Assembly (NCBI GenBank): GCA_028284065.1
Contig: JANQSJ010000010.1
Coordinates: 62,001 to 126,000 of the forward strand
Source: Parvularculaceae bacterium
GTDB taxonomy: Bacteria > Pseudomonadota > Alphaproteobacteria > Caulobacterales > Parvularculaceae
Direction: 5' to 3'
Length of the DNA: 64,000 nt
Position 1 is the first letter of the stretch, and each line of letters opens with the position of its first letter. The notes beneath the pieces were generated by a model. The model ran no database searches, was not told where the DNA came from, and saw only the letters and a list, made by a program, of their open reading frames with translations. This document shows, one piece after another, positions 8,825 to 18,316 of this stretch. Made by a program: the position numbers and the translations under genes.

Positions 8825-9577
8825 ATGACTGATTACCCGGCGCATGATGCGCCCGCACCCGACCTTTCCGGCGCCTATGCGCTTGTCACCGGCGCGTCGC
8901 GCGGGATCGGCGCCGCGATGGCCAAGGCGCTCGCCGGCGCCGGCGCGCATGTTCTCGCGCTCGCCCGGACAGTCGGCGGGCTTGAGGAGCTCGACGACGA
9001 AATCAAGGCGGCGGGCGGCAAGTGCAGCCTTATCCCGGCGGACCTCACCGAACCTGAGGCGATCGAACGTCTGGGCCCTGCGCTCATGGAGCGGTTCGGG
9101 CGGGTCGACATCCTTCTTGCAAACGCCGGGGATCTCGGCGAGCTTGCGCCGCTCACTGACATCGACCCCGCGGCCTGGTCACGCGCCCTCGACATTAATG
9201 TGACTGCGAACTGGCACCTTATTCGCAGCCTTGATCCCGCCTTGCGCGCAAGCGCTGCGGGCCGCGCCATATTCATCAGCTCGCGCGTCGGCGGCGAAGA
9301 GCCCCGCGCCTTCTGGGGAGCCTATGCTGCGTCCAAGGCGGCGTTGGAAATGCTGGCCAAAACGTATGCGGAGGAAACGGCAGTCACCGACCTTCGCGTC
9401 GCCATCATTGACCCCGGCGCGATGCGCACGCGGATGCGGGCGACGGCAATGCCGGGCGAAGACCCGAAGACCCTCCGCGGACCTGAGGAGCTTACGCCGC
9501 TCGTTCTTTATGCGGCGTCTGAGGACTATGACGGCCGCGCCGAACGCCTCGTCTTTCGCGACTGGAAGACCGTCTGA
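8825..9577 (+). CDS. Short-chain dehydrogenase/reductase (SDR)
   Basis: The protein has 250 residues. The NAD(P)-binding motif TGASRGIGAAMAKAL starts near residue 19, NAGD follows near residue 99, and the catalytic Ser and YAASK (Tyr and Lys) lie near residues 151-167. It has all elements of a classical SDR. The substrate is unknown; strain-wide paralogues are normal for this family. It follows the pirin gene by about 50 bases and may share its transcript. No terminator is visible after it. Confidence 0.92.
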   Translation: MTDYPAHDAPAPDLSGAYALVTGASRGIGAAMAKALAGAGAHVLALARTVGGLEELDDEIKAAGGKCSLIPADLTEPEAIERLGPALMERFGRVDILLANAGDLGELAPLTDIDPAAWSRALDINVTANWHLIRSLDPALRASAAGRAIFISSRVGGEEPRAFWGAYAASKAALEMLAKTYAEETAVTDLRVAIIDPGAMRTRMRATAMPGEDPKTLRGPEELTPLVLYAASEDYDGRAERLVFRDWKTV

Positions 9578-9977
9578 AAGATGAGGCGGCAAAGCGACGT
9601 TTTGAGCCGGCCGATGACTTGCGCTCACCGCAAAAGGCTTTCGGCCCCGCAACCACGTCGTCATGGCGAAACGGACGTTTGGTCATCTCTCGCCACGGGA
9701 GTTGTCGACCTCTCTCGTTCACGACCGAGGCGGCCGGCCTATTGGCGCAAGCGGCATCCATTGGCTCGAAGAATTATTCTTTTGACGTTTGCGAAACAGC
9801 TGCGCTAAAGCACCTTCGCGCCCGGTAAGAAGGCGTTGCATTGCCTTTGATCACTATTGCAGGCGTTTCTTCACAGCGACCCGGTAATCGCCACGCTTGG
9901 AAACGCTTTGATCCATACTGTAAGCTGTCATTAGAATAACAAGAAAAACGCCGCTTTGCGGCGTCGACGGGGCGGGT
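9578..9977. other. 400-base intergenic region before the first glycan block
   Basis: I see no gene here. The reading frames that cross it have no recognisable product and overlap each other. The AT-richer part around 9840-9940 probably contains the promoter for the 9978 gene. The end of the region holds a small hairpin (9949-9963) described separately. Confidence 0.5.
9944..9963 (-). terminator. Short hairpin with T-tract on the minus strand
   Basis: Arms CGCCGC (9949-9954) and GCGGCG (9958-9963) around TTT are followed on the minus strand by TTTTTCTT. This is the shape of an intrinsic terminator, yet only plus-strand genes flank it. It lies in the leader of the gene starting at 9978, 15 bases before the ATG. 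Confidence 0.5.
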
Positions 9978-12377
9978 ATGGGCAAAGATCGGCTGAATTT
10001 TTCTGAGGCGTTGCTGGTTTTGGGCATGCACCGAAGCGGCAGCTCCGCCCTGACGCGCTGTCTGTCCGTTCTCGGATATGCGCTGCCCAGAAATCTCATC
10101 AAGGACAATCGAACAAATCTCCGTGGCCACTGGGAATGCCAGCCGCTCGCGCGCCTGAATGATTCATATCTCGAAGAAGCGGGCCTCGAATGGTCCGATT
10201 GGCGGAGCGGAGGACTTGATCGCGTCGGCGAGGGATTTCGCCGGGACTTCCAGACCGACCTCTGGCGCCTGCTCGCCTCGGAATTCCCCTCCGATGTGGC
10301 TCCCGTCATCAAAGAGCCGAGAATATGTCGTCTCGGCGGAACGTATAAAGACTTCTTCAAGAAAAACGGCGTCGCCGCGAGCTACGTCGTTGTCTTCCGC
10401 CATCCCCATGAAGTTTGCTCTTCCCTTGGCAAGCGCAACGGCCTTCGACGGCTGGATGCGGCGCTGCTTTGGCTGAGATACACGCTCGACGCGGCGATGG
10501 CCGCAAGAGGCGAGCCATGCGTTTTCGTCGCCTACGACAAGCTCCTTGATGATCCGATCGCCGTCTTGTCCCATATCTGCGACTGTCTTTCGCTTAACCC
10601 GCTGCGACGGCTTGAAGACGCGAGCGACGAAATAGCCGCTTTCCTGTCATCCGACCTCCGCCACAATACGAGCCGTACGGAAGACGTCATTCACGACGAC
10701 TTGACGCGCGGATGGATCAGCGACGTCTATGAGGCGCTTCGAATTCTCGCGAAAAATCCGACGGCGCATGAACCGCTCGAGACGCTCTCTCGGGTCCACG
10801 CTGAATTCACGGCGGCTTGCCCTTTTCTTGACGCTGCGCTCACCGAAACTCGCGACGCCGCCGCCGAGGCGGATGAGGCGCTGAAAACCGCGAACGCAGC
10901 TTCCGAACTTCGCGCCGAGCAGATCCGCATCTTGCGAGACGAAAAAATCCAAGCAGCGCGAATGCACGAGGAAATCGAGGCCGCGCTTCGCGGGAGTGTC
11001 GAAGAAGAGCGACAGGTCGCCGCGGCCCAAAAGAAACAAACAGAAAAGCTCACGCTTCGACAATTGGACCACGAGCGAAACGCACGCGCCGACCTACAGG
11101 ACGCGCAAAATGTCGCCGCGGCCCAAAAGAAGCAAATAGAAAAGCTGACGCTTCGACAAAAGGAATTGGAGAAGGCGGAACGCCGGCTTCAACGGCGATA
11201 TCTTCGCGTTCAGGACGAACTCGCCTACCGCAAGGACATGATCGCGAATCTGCACAATTCGACAATGTGGCGGCTAACCGCGCCGCTGCGCCGCGGCGTC
11301 GAGATTTACCGTGGAGTCAGGCATTCTATAGCGGCGCGACTCTCGCGCAGGCGCGAAAGTAGCGACACCGCATCGGCGCAGAAGGAAGACAAGCCGAGCC
11401 AGGCCTCGCCGGTCGCCGATGCGAGCAAGGCTGGGCTCGTAAGGGAATCTAACCTCTTTGACCAGGCCTGGTATCTCGCCAGCTATCCCGATGCGCAGCT
11501 GCACCCTACCGGCGCCGCCGCGCACTATGTGACCGAAGGCTGGCGAAAGGGATATGATCCAAGCGCAGCATTCAATACGAAGGCTTACATCGCTTCCCAT
11601 AAAGACCTTCTTGACCCAGATGAATGCCCTCTAGTCCACTATCTGACTAAGAAAACAGATCGAAAGCCGACATCTTCGCGTGGGCGCGAGAACCAAAAGA
11701 TAGCGGTCTTCACGGCGATTGCGGGGGAATACGACCTGCTTGTTGAACCGGCGAAGGGGTCGGCAGGCGCTGATTTCTTCGTCTTTACGGATGACGTAAA
11801 CGGCCGTTCTTCCGTGTGGCGTCAGGAGCCTTTCGAATATGTCTCGGGGGATCCAACGCGGACCGCGCGCTTTGTGAAAACCCATCCTCACCTGTACTTT
11901 CGGGACTACGACTGGGCGATTTGGCTTGACGGCAATCTCATTCTGAATTGCGATCCGAGAGAGCTTCTTCCTACTGACGATATATCAGCCAGCGTTTTCA
12001 CCTGGAAACACCCTTTGCGAAACTGCGTTTATGAAGAGGGCAAGGAGTGCATTCGCCGGGAAAAGGATGACACGGAGATCATTGAGGCCCATATTCATAA
12101 CTTGCGCAAAAGCAAGTTTCCCGAGCGGGCGGGCTTATTTGAAACGAGCGTTTTCGTAACGCGTCTTGGCGCGCCTGACATTAAGGCTTTCTACGACGCC
12201 TGGTGGAGCGAGATCGACCGGGGCAGCAAGCGCGACCAATTAAGCTTGCCAGTCGCCATCAAGAAATCGGGCGTCAAAGTCGGTTTTCTTGGCGATGACC
12301 GAATGTGCATGCGAACCGATCCGCGCGTCCTTTATCACCGCCATGTGCAGATCGAAGATGCGCGAGCGGATCAATAA
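9978..12377 (+). CDS. Sulfotransferase-like / coiled-coil / 38-residue repeat / DUF616-like fusion protein
   Basis: This 799-residue multidomain protein has four visible parts. Residues about 9-280 are a P-loop sulfotransferase-type domain (GMHRSGSSAL near 16). Residues about 290-420 are Glu/Lys/Arg-rich and predicted coiled coil, with the block AAQKKQ.EKLTLRQ repeated twice, followed by the STMWRLTAPLR motif often found after coils in glycosyltransferases. Residues about 492-565 hold two degenerate copies of the 38-residue FDxxWYLxxxPD repeat also found in the genes at 47834 and 54418. Residues about 573-795 resemble DUF616 (TOD1/MUCI70-type glycosyltransferase-like) with IWLDGNLILN as a candidate metal/nucleotide site. 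It likely sulfates and glycosylates a surface glycan (inference). The next gene starts 15 bases later. Confidence 0.8.
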   Translation: MGKDRLNFSEALLVLGMHRSGSSALTRCLSVLGYALPRNLIKDNRTNLRGHWECQPLARLNDSYLEEAGLEWSDWRSGGLDRVGEGFRRDFQTDLWRLLASEFPSDVAPVIKEPRICRLGGTYKDFFKKNGVAASYVVVFRHPHEVCSSLGKRNGLRRLDAALLWLRYTLDAAMAARGEPCVFVAYDKLLDDPIAVLSHICDCLSLNPLRRLEDASDEIAAFLSSDLRHNTSRTEDVIHDDLTRGWISDVYEALRILAKNPTAHEPLETLSRVHAEFTAACPFLDAALTETRDAAAEADEALKTANAASELRAEQIRILRDEKIQAARMHEEIEAALRGSVEEERQVAAAQKKQTEKLTLRQLDHERNARADLQDAQNVAAAQKKQIEKLTLRQKELEKAERRLQRRYLRVQDELAYRKDMIANLHNSTMWRLTAPLRRGVEIYRGVRHSIAARLSRRRESSDTASAQKEDKPSQASPVADASKAGLVRESNLFDQAWYLASYPDAQLHPTGAAAHYVTEGWRKGYDPSAAFNTKAYIASHKDLLDPDECPLVHYLTKKTDRKPTSSRGRENQKIAVFTAIAGEYDLLVEPAKGSAGADFFVFTDDVNGRSSVWRQEPFEYVSGDPTRTARFVKTHPHLYFRDYDWAIWLDGNLILNCDPRELLPTDDISASVFTWKHPLRNCVYEEGKECIRREKDDTEIIEAHIHNLRKSKFPERAGLFETSVFVTRLGAPDIKAFYDAWWSEIDRGSKRDQLSLPVAIKKSGVKVGFLGDDRMCMRTDPRVLYHRHVQIEDARADQ

Positions 12378-12391
12378 GGACATTTAGGCCC

Positions 12392-13300
12392 ATGGCGCTG
12401 CCGTCCCTCACGATAATCGTTTGCGTCCACAACGCTCTTGAAGACGTCAAGCTCTGCCTAGCCTCCCTAAGCAGGGCGGAATACGACGGCCCCCTTTCCA
12501 TTATTATTGTCGATGATGGATCAGATTCGGCGACGGCCGGATACCTTGAACTCTTCGCTGAGGGCGCGCCTGACGTCCGGCTGATCCGCAGGGACAAAGC
12601 GCACGGCTACACGAATGCGGCGAACGCGGGACTGAAAGCGGCGACGACGGAGTTACGAATCCTCTTGAACAGCGACGCCGTTGCGTCGCGCCAGTCATTT
12701 CGCAAGATCGCCGAAGTATTCATCAACAGCCCCGATGTCGGCGTCGTCGGCCCCCTGTCGAACGCCGCAAGCTGGCAATCCGTGCCCGACCTTTCCGCGC
12801 CGGAGGGCGGGTGGTCGAAGAACCCGCTGCCGGACGGCGTTACGGCCGACGATATGGACCGCATTCTTGACGCGGCTGACGTCGATCTTCCGAAGACGGT
12901 CCGAACCCCGCTTGTAAATGGATTTTGCTTTGCGATACGGCAATCCGTAATCCAACAAATCGGCTATCTTGACGAGGCGTCTTTTCCGCGCGGCTACGGC
13001 GAAGAGGACGATTACTGCTTGCGCGCGGCGGACGCAGGATTTGGCGTCGCCATCGCCATCAGAGCGTTCGTCTTCCACGCAAAGTCCAAAAGCTTCGGGG
13101 CGGAGGCCCGCTCAAAACTCAATGCGTCCGGTCAGGTCGCGCTGAAGACCAAGCATGGCGAAGCCCGTCTAAAGAGGGCCGTCGAGACGCTGCGGCTGAA
13201 CCCTTATCTCGGCGCCATGCGCGATGCGGTCAGGGCTGGCCTCGCCGCAACGCTTCAATCTCACCGCACGGGCGATGAACTGCGTCTCGCAGGGCGTTAG
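12392..13300 (+). CDS. Family 2 glycosyltransferase
   Basis: With ATG at 12392 (AAGGAC at 12376-12381 as ribosome site, 14 bases after the previous stop), the protein has 302 residues. The GT-A fold is clear: LTIIVCVHNALEDVKLCL at the start, VDDGSDSAT near residue 36, LNSDAVAS near residue 92 (DxD-equivalent), and FPRGYGEEDDYCLRAADAGF near residue 200, a typical acceptor-side block with the catalytic base. Enzymes of this subgroup are usually rhamnosyl- or related transferases for O-antigen or capsule. It is translationally close to the sulfotransferase/DUF616-like gene, so both likely act on one glycan. Confidence 0.9.
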   Translation: MALPSLTIIVCVHNALEDVKLCLASLSRAEYDGPLSIIIVDDGSDSATAGYLELFAEGAPDVRLIRRDKAHGYTNAANAGLKAATTELRILLNSDAVASRQSFRKIAEVFINSPDVGVVGPLSNAASWQSVPDLSAPEGGWSKNPLPDGVTADDMDRILDAADVDLPKTVRTPLVNGFCFAIRQSVIQQIGYLDEASFPRGYGEEDDYCLRAADAGFGVAIAIRAFVFHAKSKSFGAEARSKLNASGQVALKTKHGEARLKRAVETLRLNPYLGAMRDAVRAGLAATLQSHRTGDELRLAGR

Positions 13301-13408
13301 GTCGGGTTGCAGCGCAATTTGGGCCCAGCGCCCGGAAAGCCCATCGCGCCTACGCGCTTCCGGAAAGCGGGCGCTGCTTGGCGGCGCGCGGTCGCCGGCC
13401 GCTCGACG

Positions 13409-14440
13409 CTACCAATACGCTGCGCTCTGATTTTCTGGATACCGACCAGTTGCAAAAAACCAGGTTTCCAGAGCGTAGCGTTTTTGAGTAAATTCCGCGC
13501 CGAAAGAAGTAGAGTGTAGATTGAAGTGATCAAAAAAAACCGCGTCGCCCACATTGAATGTCGGCCGAACCGGCGGCGTATCGGCGAACTTTTCGCGCAC
13601 CGTTTTTGCTGACACGGACCAATCGAAATTTGCGCCATTAACGCCCGGGTCGACTATTTCCCAAAGGCGCTTCGGCACCAGGTCAATTCCGGGCGCGTCC
13701 ATGCCCTCGCCGCACGGCGTCAGTGCGACCCAGAGATTCAGGCTCTTGATGTCCGCGGTCATGAAGGCGCCGTCCTGGTGCCAGTCGGCGGGCGACAGAA
13801 GCGGCGAAACACGACGAAGCAATGACTTTTTGAACGACACGCAGGGCTCATCCGAAAAGTATGCGCGGAGGAGGCTGCGCAGTCCGAGCCGATCGAAGGC
13901 CGTAAGCAGATGATCGGTCGTCCGCGGCGACATGAACATTTCGATCGCCCCAGTTTCACGCACGAACACAACATGCTCCCGCGTCCTTTTTTCCTGCACG
14001 AGGGGATGAAACCACTCTGCGTCCTCAGCAGGAACATTTCCCATGCCGTCCGGCTGTCTCCGAGCTTCGGCCTCGGACGCTTCAAACGTCCGTTGGATCA
14101 TTGAGCGAAGCACAGCCGCCTCAGGCTTCTCGATTAAACCTCTGATGATCAGCGCGCCATGCCGCCGCATGGCGCAGGCCAGCACACCGATTTCCAGATC
14201 ATCCGCGGCGATCTCGGGGATCTTGCCCTTGGAGATCTTTGGAAGCGCGCCGGAGTCAGCCGGCAGGAGTTCGCCATTAAATTGTGGAGCGCACACCGCG
14301 TCATCGAACCAATGCACCCTCGCGTCCCGCATCGCGATCAGCGACGCCAAATCACCCTTAACCCGCACTGCCCTATGCAGCAGACCCCAATACTCCTGAT
14401 CCCGCTCCGAACGGGCGCTTTGCGGAATCGGCTCAACCAT
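13409..14440 (-). CDS. PhyH-like Fe(II)/2-oxoglutarate dioxygenase
   Basis: The protein has 343 residues. The iron-binding HxD motif is at H221-Q-D223, and a distal histidine at H305 or H309 with a following Arg in QKRYALETWF fits the 2-oxoglutarate-binding end of the phytanoyl-CoA dioxygenase superfamily. Bacterial members hydroxylate very different small molecules, sugars or lipids, so the substrate is open. The gene is inserted on the opposite strand between glycosyltransferase genes; a 71-base divergent gap separates it from the 14512 gene. The location suggests a tailoring step on a glycan or its lipid, but this is inference. Confidence 0.85.
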   Translation of the reverse strand: MVEPIPQSARSERDQEYWGLLHRAVRVKGDLASLIAMRDARVHWFDDAVCAPQFNGELLPADSGALPKISKGKIPEIAADDLEIGVLACAMRRHGALIIRGLIEKPEAAVLRSMIQRTFEASEAEARRQPDGMGNVPAEDAEWFHPLVQEKRTREHVVFVRETGAIEMFMSPRTTDHLLTAFDRLGLRSLLRAYFSDEPCVSFKKSLLRRVSPLLSPADWHQDGAFMTADIKSLNLWVALTPCGEGMDAPGIDLVPKRLWEIVDPGVNGANFDWSVSAKTVREKFADTPPVRPTFNVGDAVFFDHFNLHSTSFGAEFTQKRYALETWFFATGRYPENQSAAYW

Positions 14441-14511
14441 AACGACATCTCTCCACTGACTTTCAATATAAGTTCTGGCCGCATTTCTTGTGAAGGGCTA
14501 AATCAATAGGA

Positions 14512-17472
14512 ATGTCGCAGGCGTTCGGCCTTGCGCGGACCTGTCTAGTGGAAGGCCTAACATCAATGTCACGGCAACTGGATCCCAATAACGAGATCGA
14601 TCGCCTCATGGAGCACATCGCCGCTCTCGAGTCCGAGCGCGACTGGATGAAAGCGAGAGATCACAGATTCCAGATGCTAATCGACAATATCTCCGATCAG
14701 TTGGAAACGGCGAGCGTCAGGCTGGACCGCGTCGAACGCGAATTCGCCGGCATCAGTTTTGTCATCGCCTACTATGATATCCCGCGCCAGATCGAACGCA
14801 CACTGCTGTGCTGCTCCCCTGCCTATCAGGGCGTCGAGAACGACGAAATTGAGGTCATTCTTATCGACAACGGGTCGACGCAGCCGCCGCCCGAAGACCT
14901 GCAGGAGAAGTTTCCGCACATCTCAAAAATCATCAGGGTCGAGGGTCGCCCCTCACCGGTTGAAGGCCTGAACCGGGGCATTGAGGAGGCGCGGTTCAAC
15001 ACAGTGGCGGTGATGATCGACGGCGCCCATCTATTGTCACCAGGCGTCGTGTCGAACGCTCGCGATGTCGTTCGCTTGTTCGACAATCCTGTCATAAACG
15101 TGCCCCAGTATCTGCTCGGCTCGGTCGCCCAGAGTCTCTCAACCGGCGAACAGGCATTCGAGCGCGAAACGCAGACGCTGAAGGAACTTGGATGGCCAAA
15201 GGACGGCTACCGACTATTTGACTACGCTACATATCCGGGAGAAAATTATGAGAAGTCGTTTTTCTCGGCGATTGAATCGAATTGCCTAATCTCGACAAAG
15301 AGCGTTTTCGAGGCGAGCGGCGCATTCGACCTCCGTTTTGACGAACCGGGCGCCGGCTTCGCAAATCTTGAGCTTTTCTCGCGGCTTATTCACAATCTTC
15401 AAAACGCATACGTCATTCTGTTGGGGGAAGGCTCTTTTCATCAGGATCATCGTGGCGTAACGACCCAAAGGTCGCCCGAAGAACGCGAAGACATCATCCG
15501 TCAATACAGGGTCCGGTTTAAGGAGGTCACCGGCAGCGAGACGGTTTTAAACACTCGCAGCCCTTTCGTTTTCGGCGTCACGCGCCATTCCGCTCAGCGA
15601 GTCCCGACGATTTCACGCGAATACAGGATCGCGCGAACGCGAATCCTCCGTCAACTCGCCAACATATATGTGGCGCGCGCACAGAGTGGCTTGACGGACA
15701 AATATACGCCCCAACTCGCCGTTGGCGGCTCGCCGGATGAGCGGCTTGCCCGTATCCCAATTAAACCGCTTGGGCTTCGCCCCAAAACGGCTGATAAGAA
15801 CGGCGTGGACCAGAAAGCGCTTGGCTACGTCAAGTGCCTCCAGAAAATTCATAAGCGCATCAATCCAGAGCTTTACTTTGAGATTGGCGTTGACACCGGC
15901 GCAAGCCTTAGACTCGCCAAGTGCGATAGCATCGGCGTCGATCCAGGCTACTTCATATCAAATGCCATTACCGCTTCGTGCCGTCTGTTCCGTGAAGAAA
16001 GCGATGCTTTTTTCGAAAACCGAGAACGCTGCGCCAAACTGTTTGCACGTGGCATAGACTTCGCCTTCATCGACGGCATGCATTTGGCGGAATATGTCCT
16101 GCGAGACTTCATCAATGTCGAGAAGTGGATGAATGAGGACGGCGTCGTCGTTTTCGACGACGTGCTGCCCGAACGTCTCGAGGTGCTTGAGCGCGAACGA
16201 CGGTTCAACGCCTGGTGCGGGGACGTCTACAAGATTGTCCCGCTGCTGAGGCGGCATCGCCCGGATCTGAATATCCGAGTCGTGGAGGCGTTTGTCGGCC
16301 CTTACAGGAAGGGCCTGGCGGTGGTGACGGGACTTAACCCAAAGAGCGCCATTCTCGAAGAAAAACTGCCGGCGCTCGAAAAGGAAATACTCGGCGATAC
16401 GTATACGGTAGAGTCCATTGAGCAATTGGAGGAGATGGCGAACATATCGAAGATTTCGGTCTTGAACGACCTGCCGCGCCGGAAACGCGAATCTCAGCCG
16501 GCGAGTCATTCTCCTTCGACATGCGAACCCCCGGCGATCGGCGCTTCGGAAAGCGGCGTCGATCCGTCTCCCATTACGCCCTGCCCGAAGCTTTCATTGG
16601 TCGTCGTCGCCTACGACATGGCTCGCGAACTGCCGCGCACGCTGTTGTCCCTGTCGGCAAAAATGCAGAGGGATGTGTCGCCGGAAGACTATGAGGTAAT
16701 TGTCGTCGACAATGGCTCTCCTGAGCCGGTCAGCATAGAAGCGGTTAAGGGTGAATTCGCAAACATAAGGTTGTTAAGGCTTCCGCCCGGTCGGCAATCG
16801 CCCTGTCACGCCGCAAATGCAGGGGTGGAGGCCGCGCTTGGCCCGCTTATCGGCGTTCTGATTGACGGCGCACGCATGGCGTCGCCCGGCCTTGTCCGCG
16901 CAGCGATCGACGGACTCGCCCTGTCGCCGAACGCTGTCGTCGGCGCCCATGGCTTTCATCTCGGTGAGGACATTCAGCAGGTTTCCGTCAAGAACGGCTA
17001 CGACCAGACGACCGAAGACGCATTGCTAGAGTCGGTCGCGTGGGAGCGGGACGGCTACCGTCTGTTCGACATTTCGACGCCGTCAAAATCATCCGGAAAA
17101 GGATGGTTCACCCTGCCATCGGAAACGAATTCCCTTTTCATGCGCAAGACGTTCTGGGCGAGCCTGGAGGGCTATGACGAGCGGTTTCAGTCGCCCGGCG
17201 GCGGCCTCGCCAATCTTGATATCTGGAAACGGGCGTGCGAGACCCCGGGTGCGACGCCGATCATCATGCTTTGTGAGGGAACGTTCCATCAGGTTCATGG
17301 CGGCGTCACGACGAACGCGGAGCAATCGACGCGCGCCGCCTTTGATGCGGAGTACGCACGTATCCGCGGCGCGCCCTATCGGCGCCCTGATGTCGAAGCC
17401 CTTTTTGTCGGCCGGCCGAATCCAGCAGCGCTTTCAAAAATGGGCCGGCTTATCAAGCCGGCGCAGGAGTAG
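14512..17472 (+). CDS. Bifunctional glycosyltransferase: GT2 / SAM-methyltransferase / GT2 fusion
   Basis: The 986-residue protein has three catalytic-looking parts. Residues about 80-345 form one GT2 domain (FVIAYYDIPRQIERTL, LIDNGS, MIDGAHLLSPG). Residues about 450-600 match class I SAM-dependent methyltransferases of the cephalosporin-hydroxylase/CmcI-like type (YFEIGVDTGASL, FIDGMHLAEYVLRDF, VVFDDVLPE). Residues about 690-960 are a second GT2 domain (LVVVAYDMARELPRTLLSL, VVDNGSPEP, IDGARMASPG). The two GT2 domains share the I.YD...ELPRTL and IDGA motifs, suggesting internal duplication. The start could also be the ATG at 14566, which has a better GGAAGG ribosome site. It probably elongates and methylates a glycan chain. 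Six bases separate it from the sulfotransferase gene. Confidence 0.85.
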   Translation: MSQAFGLARTCLVEGLTSMSRQLDPNNEIDRLMEHIAALESERDWMKARDHRFQMLIDNISDQLETASVRLDRVEREFAGISFVIAYYDIPRQIERTLLCCSPAYQGVENDEIEVILIDNGSTQPPPEDLQEKFPHISKIIRVEGRPSPVEGLNRGIEEARFNTVAVMIDGAHLLSPGVVSNARDVVRLFDNPVINVPQYLLGSVAQSLSTGEQAFERETQTLKELGWPKDGYRLFDYATYPGENYEKSFFSAIESNCLISTKSVFEASGAFDLRFDEPGAGFANLELFSRLIHNLQNAYVILLGEGSFHQDHRGVTTQRSPEEREDIIRQYRVRFKEVTGSETVLNTRSPFVFGVTRHSAQRVPTISREYRIARTRILRQLANIYVARAQSGLTDKYTPQLAVGGSPDERLARIPIKPLGLRPKTADKNGVDQKALGYVKCLQKIHKRINPELYFEIGVDTGASLRLAKCDSIGVDPGYFISNAITASCRLFREESDAFFENRERCAKLFARGIDFAFIDGMHLAEYVLRDFINVEKWMNEDGVVVFDDVLPERLEVLERERRFNAWCGDVYKIVPLLRRHRPDLNIRVVEAFVGPYRKGLAVVTGLNPKSAILEEKLPALEKEILGDTYTVESIEQLEEMANISKISVLNDLPRRKRESQPASHSPSTCEPPAIGASESGVDPSPITPCPKLSLVVVAYDMARELPRTLLSLSAKMQRDVSPEDYEVIVVDNGSPEPVSIEAVKGEFANIRLLRLPPGRQSPCHAANAGVEAALGPLIGVLIDGARMASPGLVRAAIDGLALSPNAVVGAHGFHLGEDIQQVSVKNGYDQTTEDALLESVAWERDGYRLFDISTPSKSSGKGWFTLPSETNSLFMRKTFWASLEGYDERFQSPGGGLANLDIWKRACETPGATPIIMLCEGTFHQVHGGVTTNAEQSTRAAFDAEYARIRGAPYRRPDVEALFVGRPNPAALSKMGRLIKPAQE

Positions 17473-17478
17473 TCGCCA

Positions 17479-18216
17479 TTGACGCGATTTCCGAACCTGC
17501 TCCTTGCGGGCGTGCAGAAGTCCGGCACGACCTGGCTTCACAACACCTTGTCGATGTCGGGGCACATTCTCGGTTCGACGCCGAAAGAGCTTAACTTGTT
17601 CGGGCAGCCGGATTATCGCAGCCGGTTGGATGGATACCGCGCGCATTTTTCGAGCGATGCGAAACCCCGCGCCTCCTATTTTCTGGAGAGCACGCCGCAT
17701 TACTTTCACGCGCCCACAGTTTTGTCCGATGTGCCCGGTCAGATCCGCGAGACGATCGGCGACGTTCAGATCATGGTCGTCCTGAGGAACCCTGTCGACC
17801 GGTACCGGTCCGCATACACGCACCATATGCAAAAGGGCAGGCTCGCCTATACCCCATTTATCGATACGCTGACGGATGAGCAGATCATGTTGGCGACCGG
17901 CCTCTACGGAGATATCCTGCCCCATTGGCGGCGCGTTTTCCCGGATATGCTGGTCTACTCCTACGACCAGCTACAGTCCGACAAGGCCGCGTTTCTCCGC
18001 ACGCTCTTCGTTGATCTGGGGCTTGAATGCGATCTCGACCTCGCAGACTTGCCGGCCCCGACGCACACGTCGACCGACAAACGCGCAGCCGCCGATTGGC
18101 CCGACACGCCGCAGCTGACGCCGGACTTGCGCGCCCGCTTAATCGACTATTACCGCGCGGACGTGGAGCGGTTGGCCGAGCTTGTCGATTTCGACGTCCT
18201 TCGCTGGCTTCTGTGA
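17479..18216 (+). CDS. Sulfotransferase family protein
   Basis: The protein has 245 residues and starts with TTG at 17479, supported by AGGAG about nine bases upstream. The PAPS 5'-phosphosulfate loop is GVQKSGTTWLHN (residues 11-22), and the 3'-phosphate site is VVLRNPVDRYRSAYTHH (residues about 97-113), the classic heparan-type sulfotransferase pair. It follows the GT2-methyltransferase-GT2 gene by six bases, so the two are certainly co-translated from one message. It is the second sulfotransferase of this block and most likely decorates the glycan built by its neighbours. It ends convergent with nhaA. Confidence 0.92.
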   Translation: MTRFPNLLLAGVQKSGTTWLHNTLSMSGHILGSTPKELNLFGQPDYRSRLDGYRAHFSSDAKPRASYFLESTPHYFHAPTVLSDVPGQIRETIGDVQIMVVLRNPVDRYRSAYTHHMQKGRLAYTPFIDTLTDEQIMLATGLYGDILPHWRRVFPDMLVYSYDQLQSDKAAFLRTLFVDLGLECDLDLADLPAPTHTSTDKRAAADWPDTPQLTPDLRARLIDYYRADVERLAELVDFDVLRWLL

Positions 18217-18316
18217 CATGCTATTCACAGCGGACAATCGACCGCGAGTAGCGGAAATCCCGGGAGTGTCCGATCTAAAAGCCTGTCTGAGAACGTCCGC
18301 GACCCGCTAAGCGACA

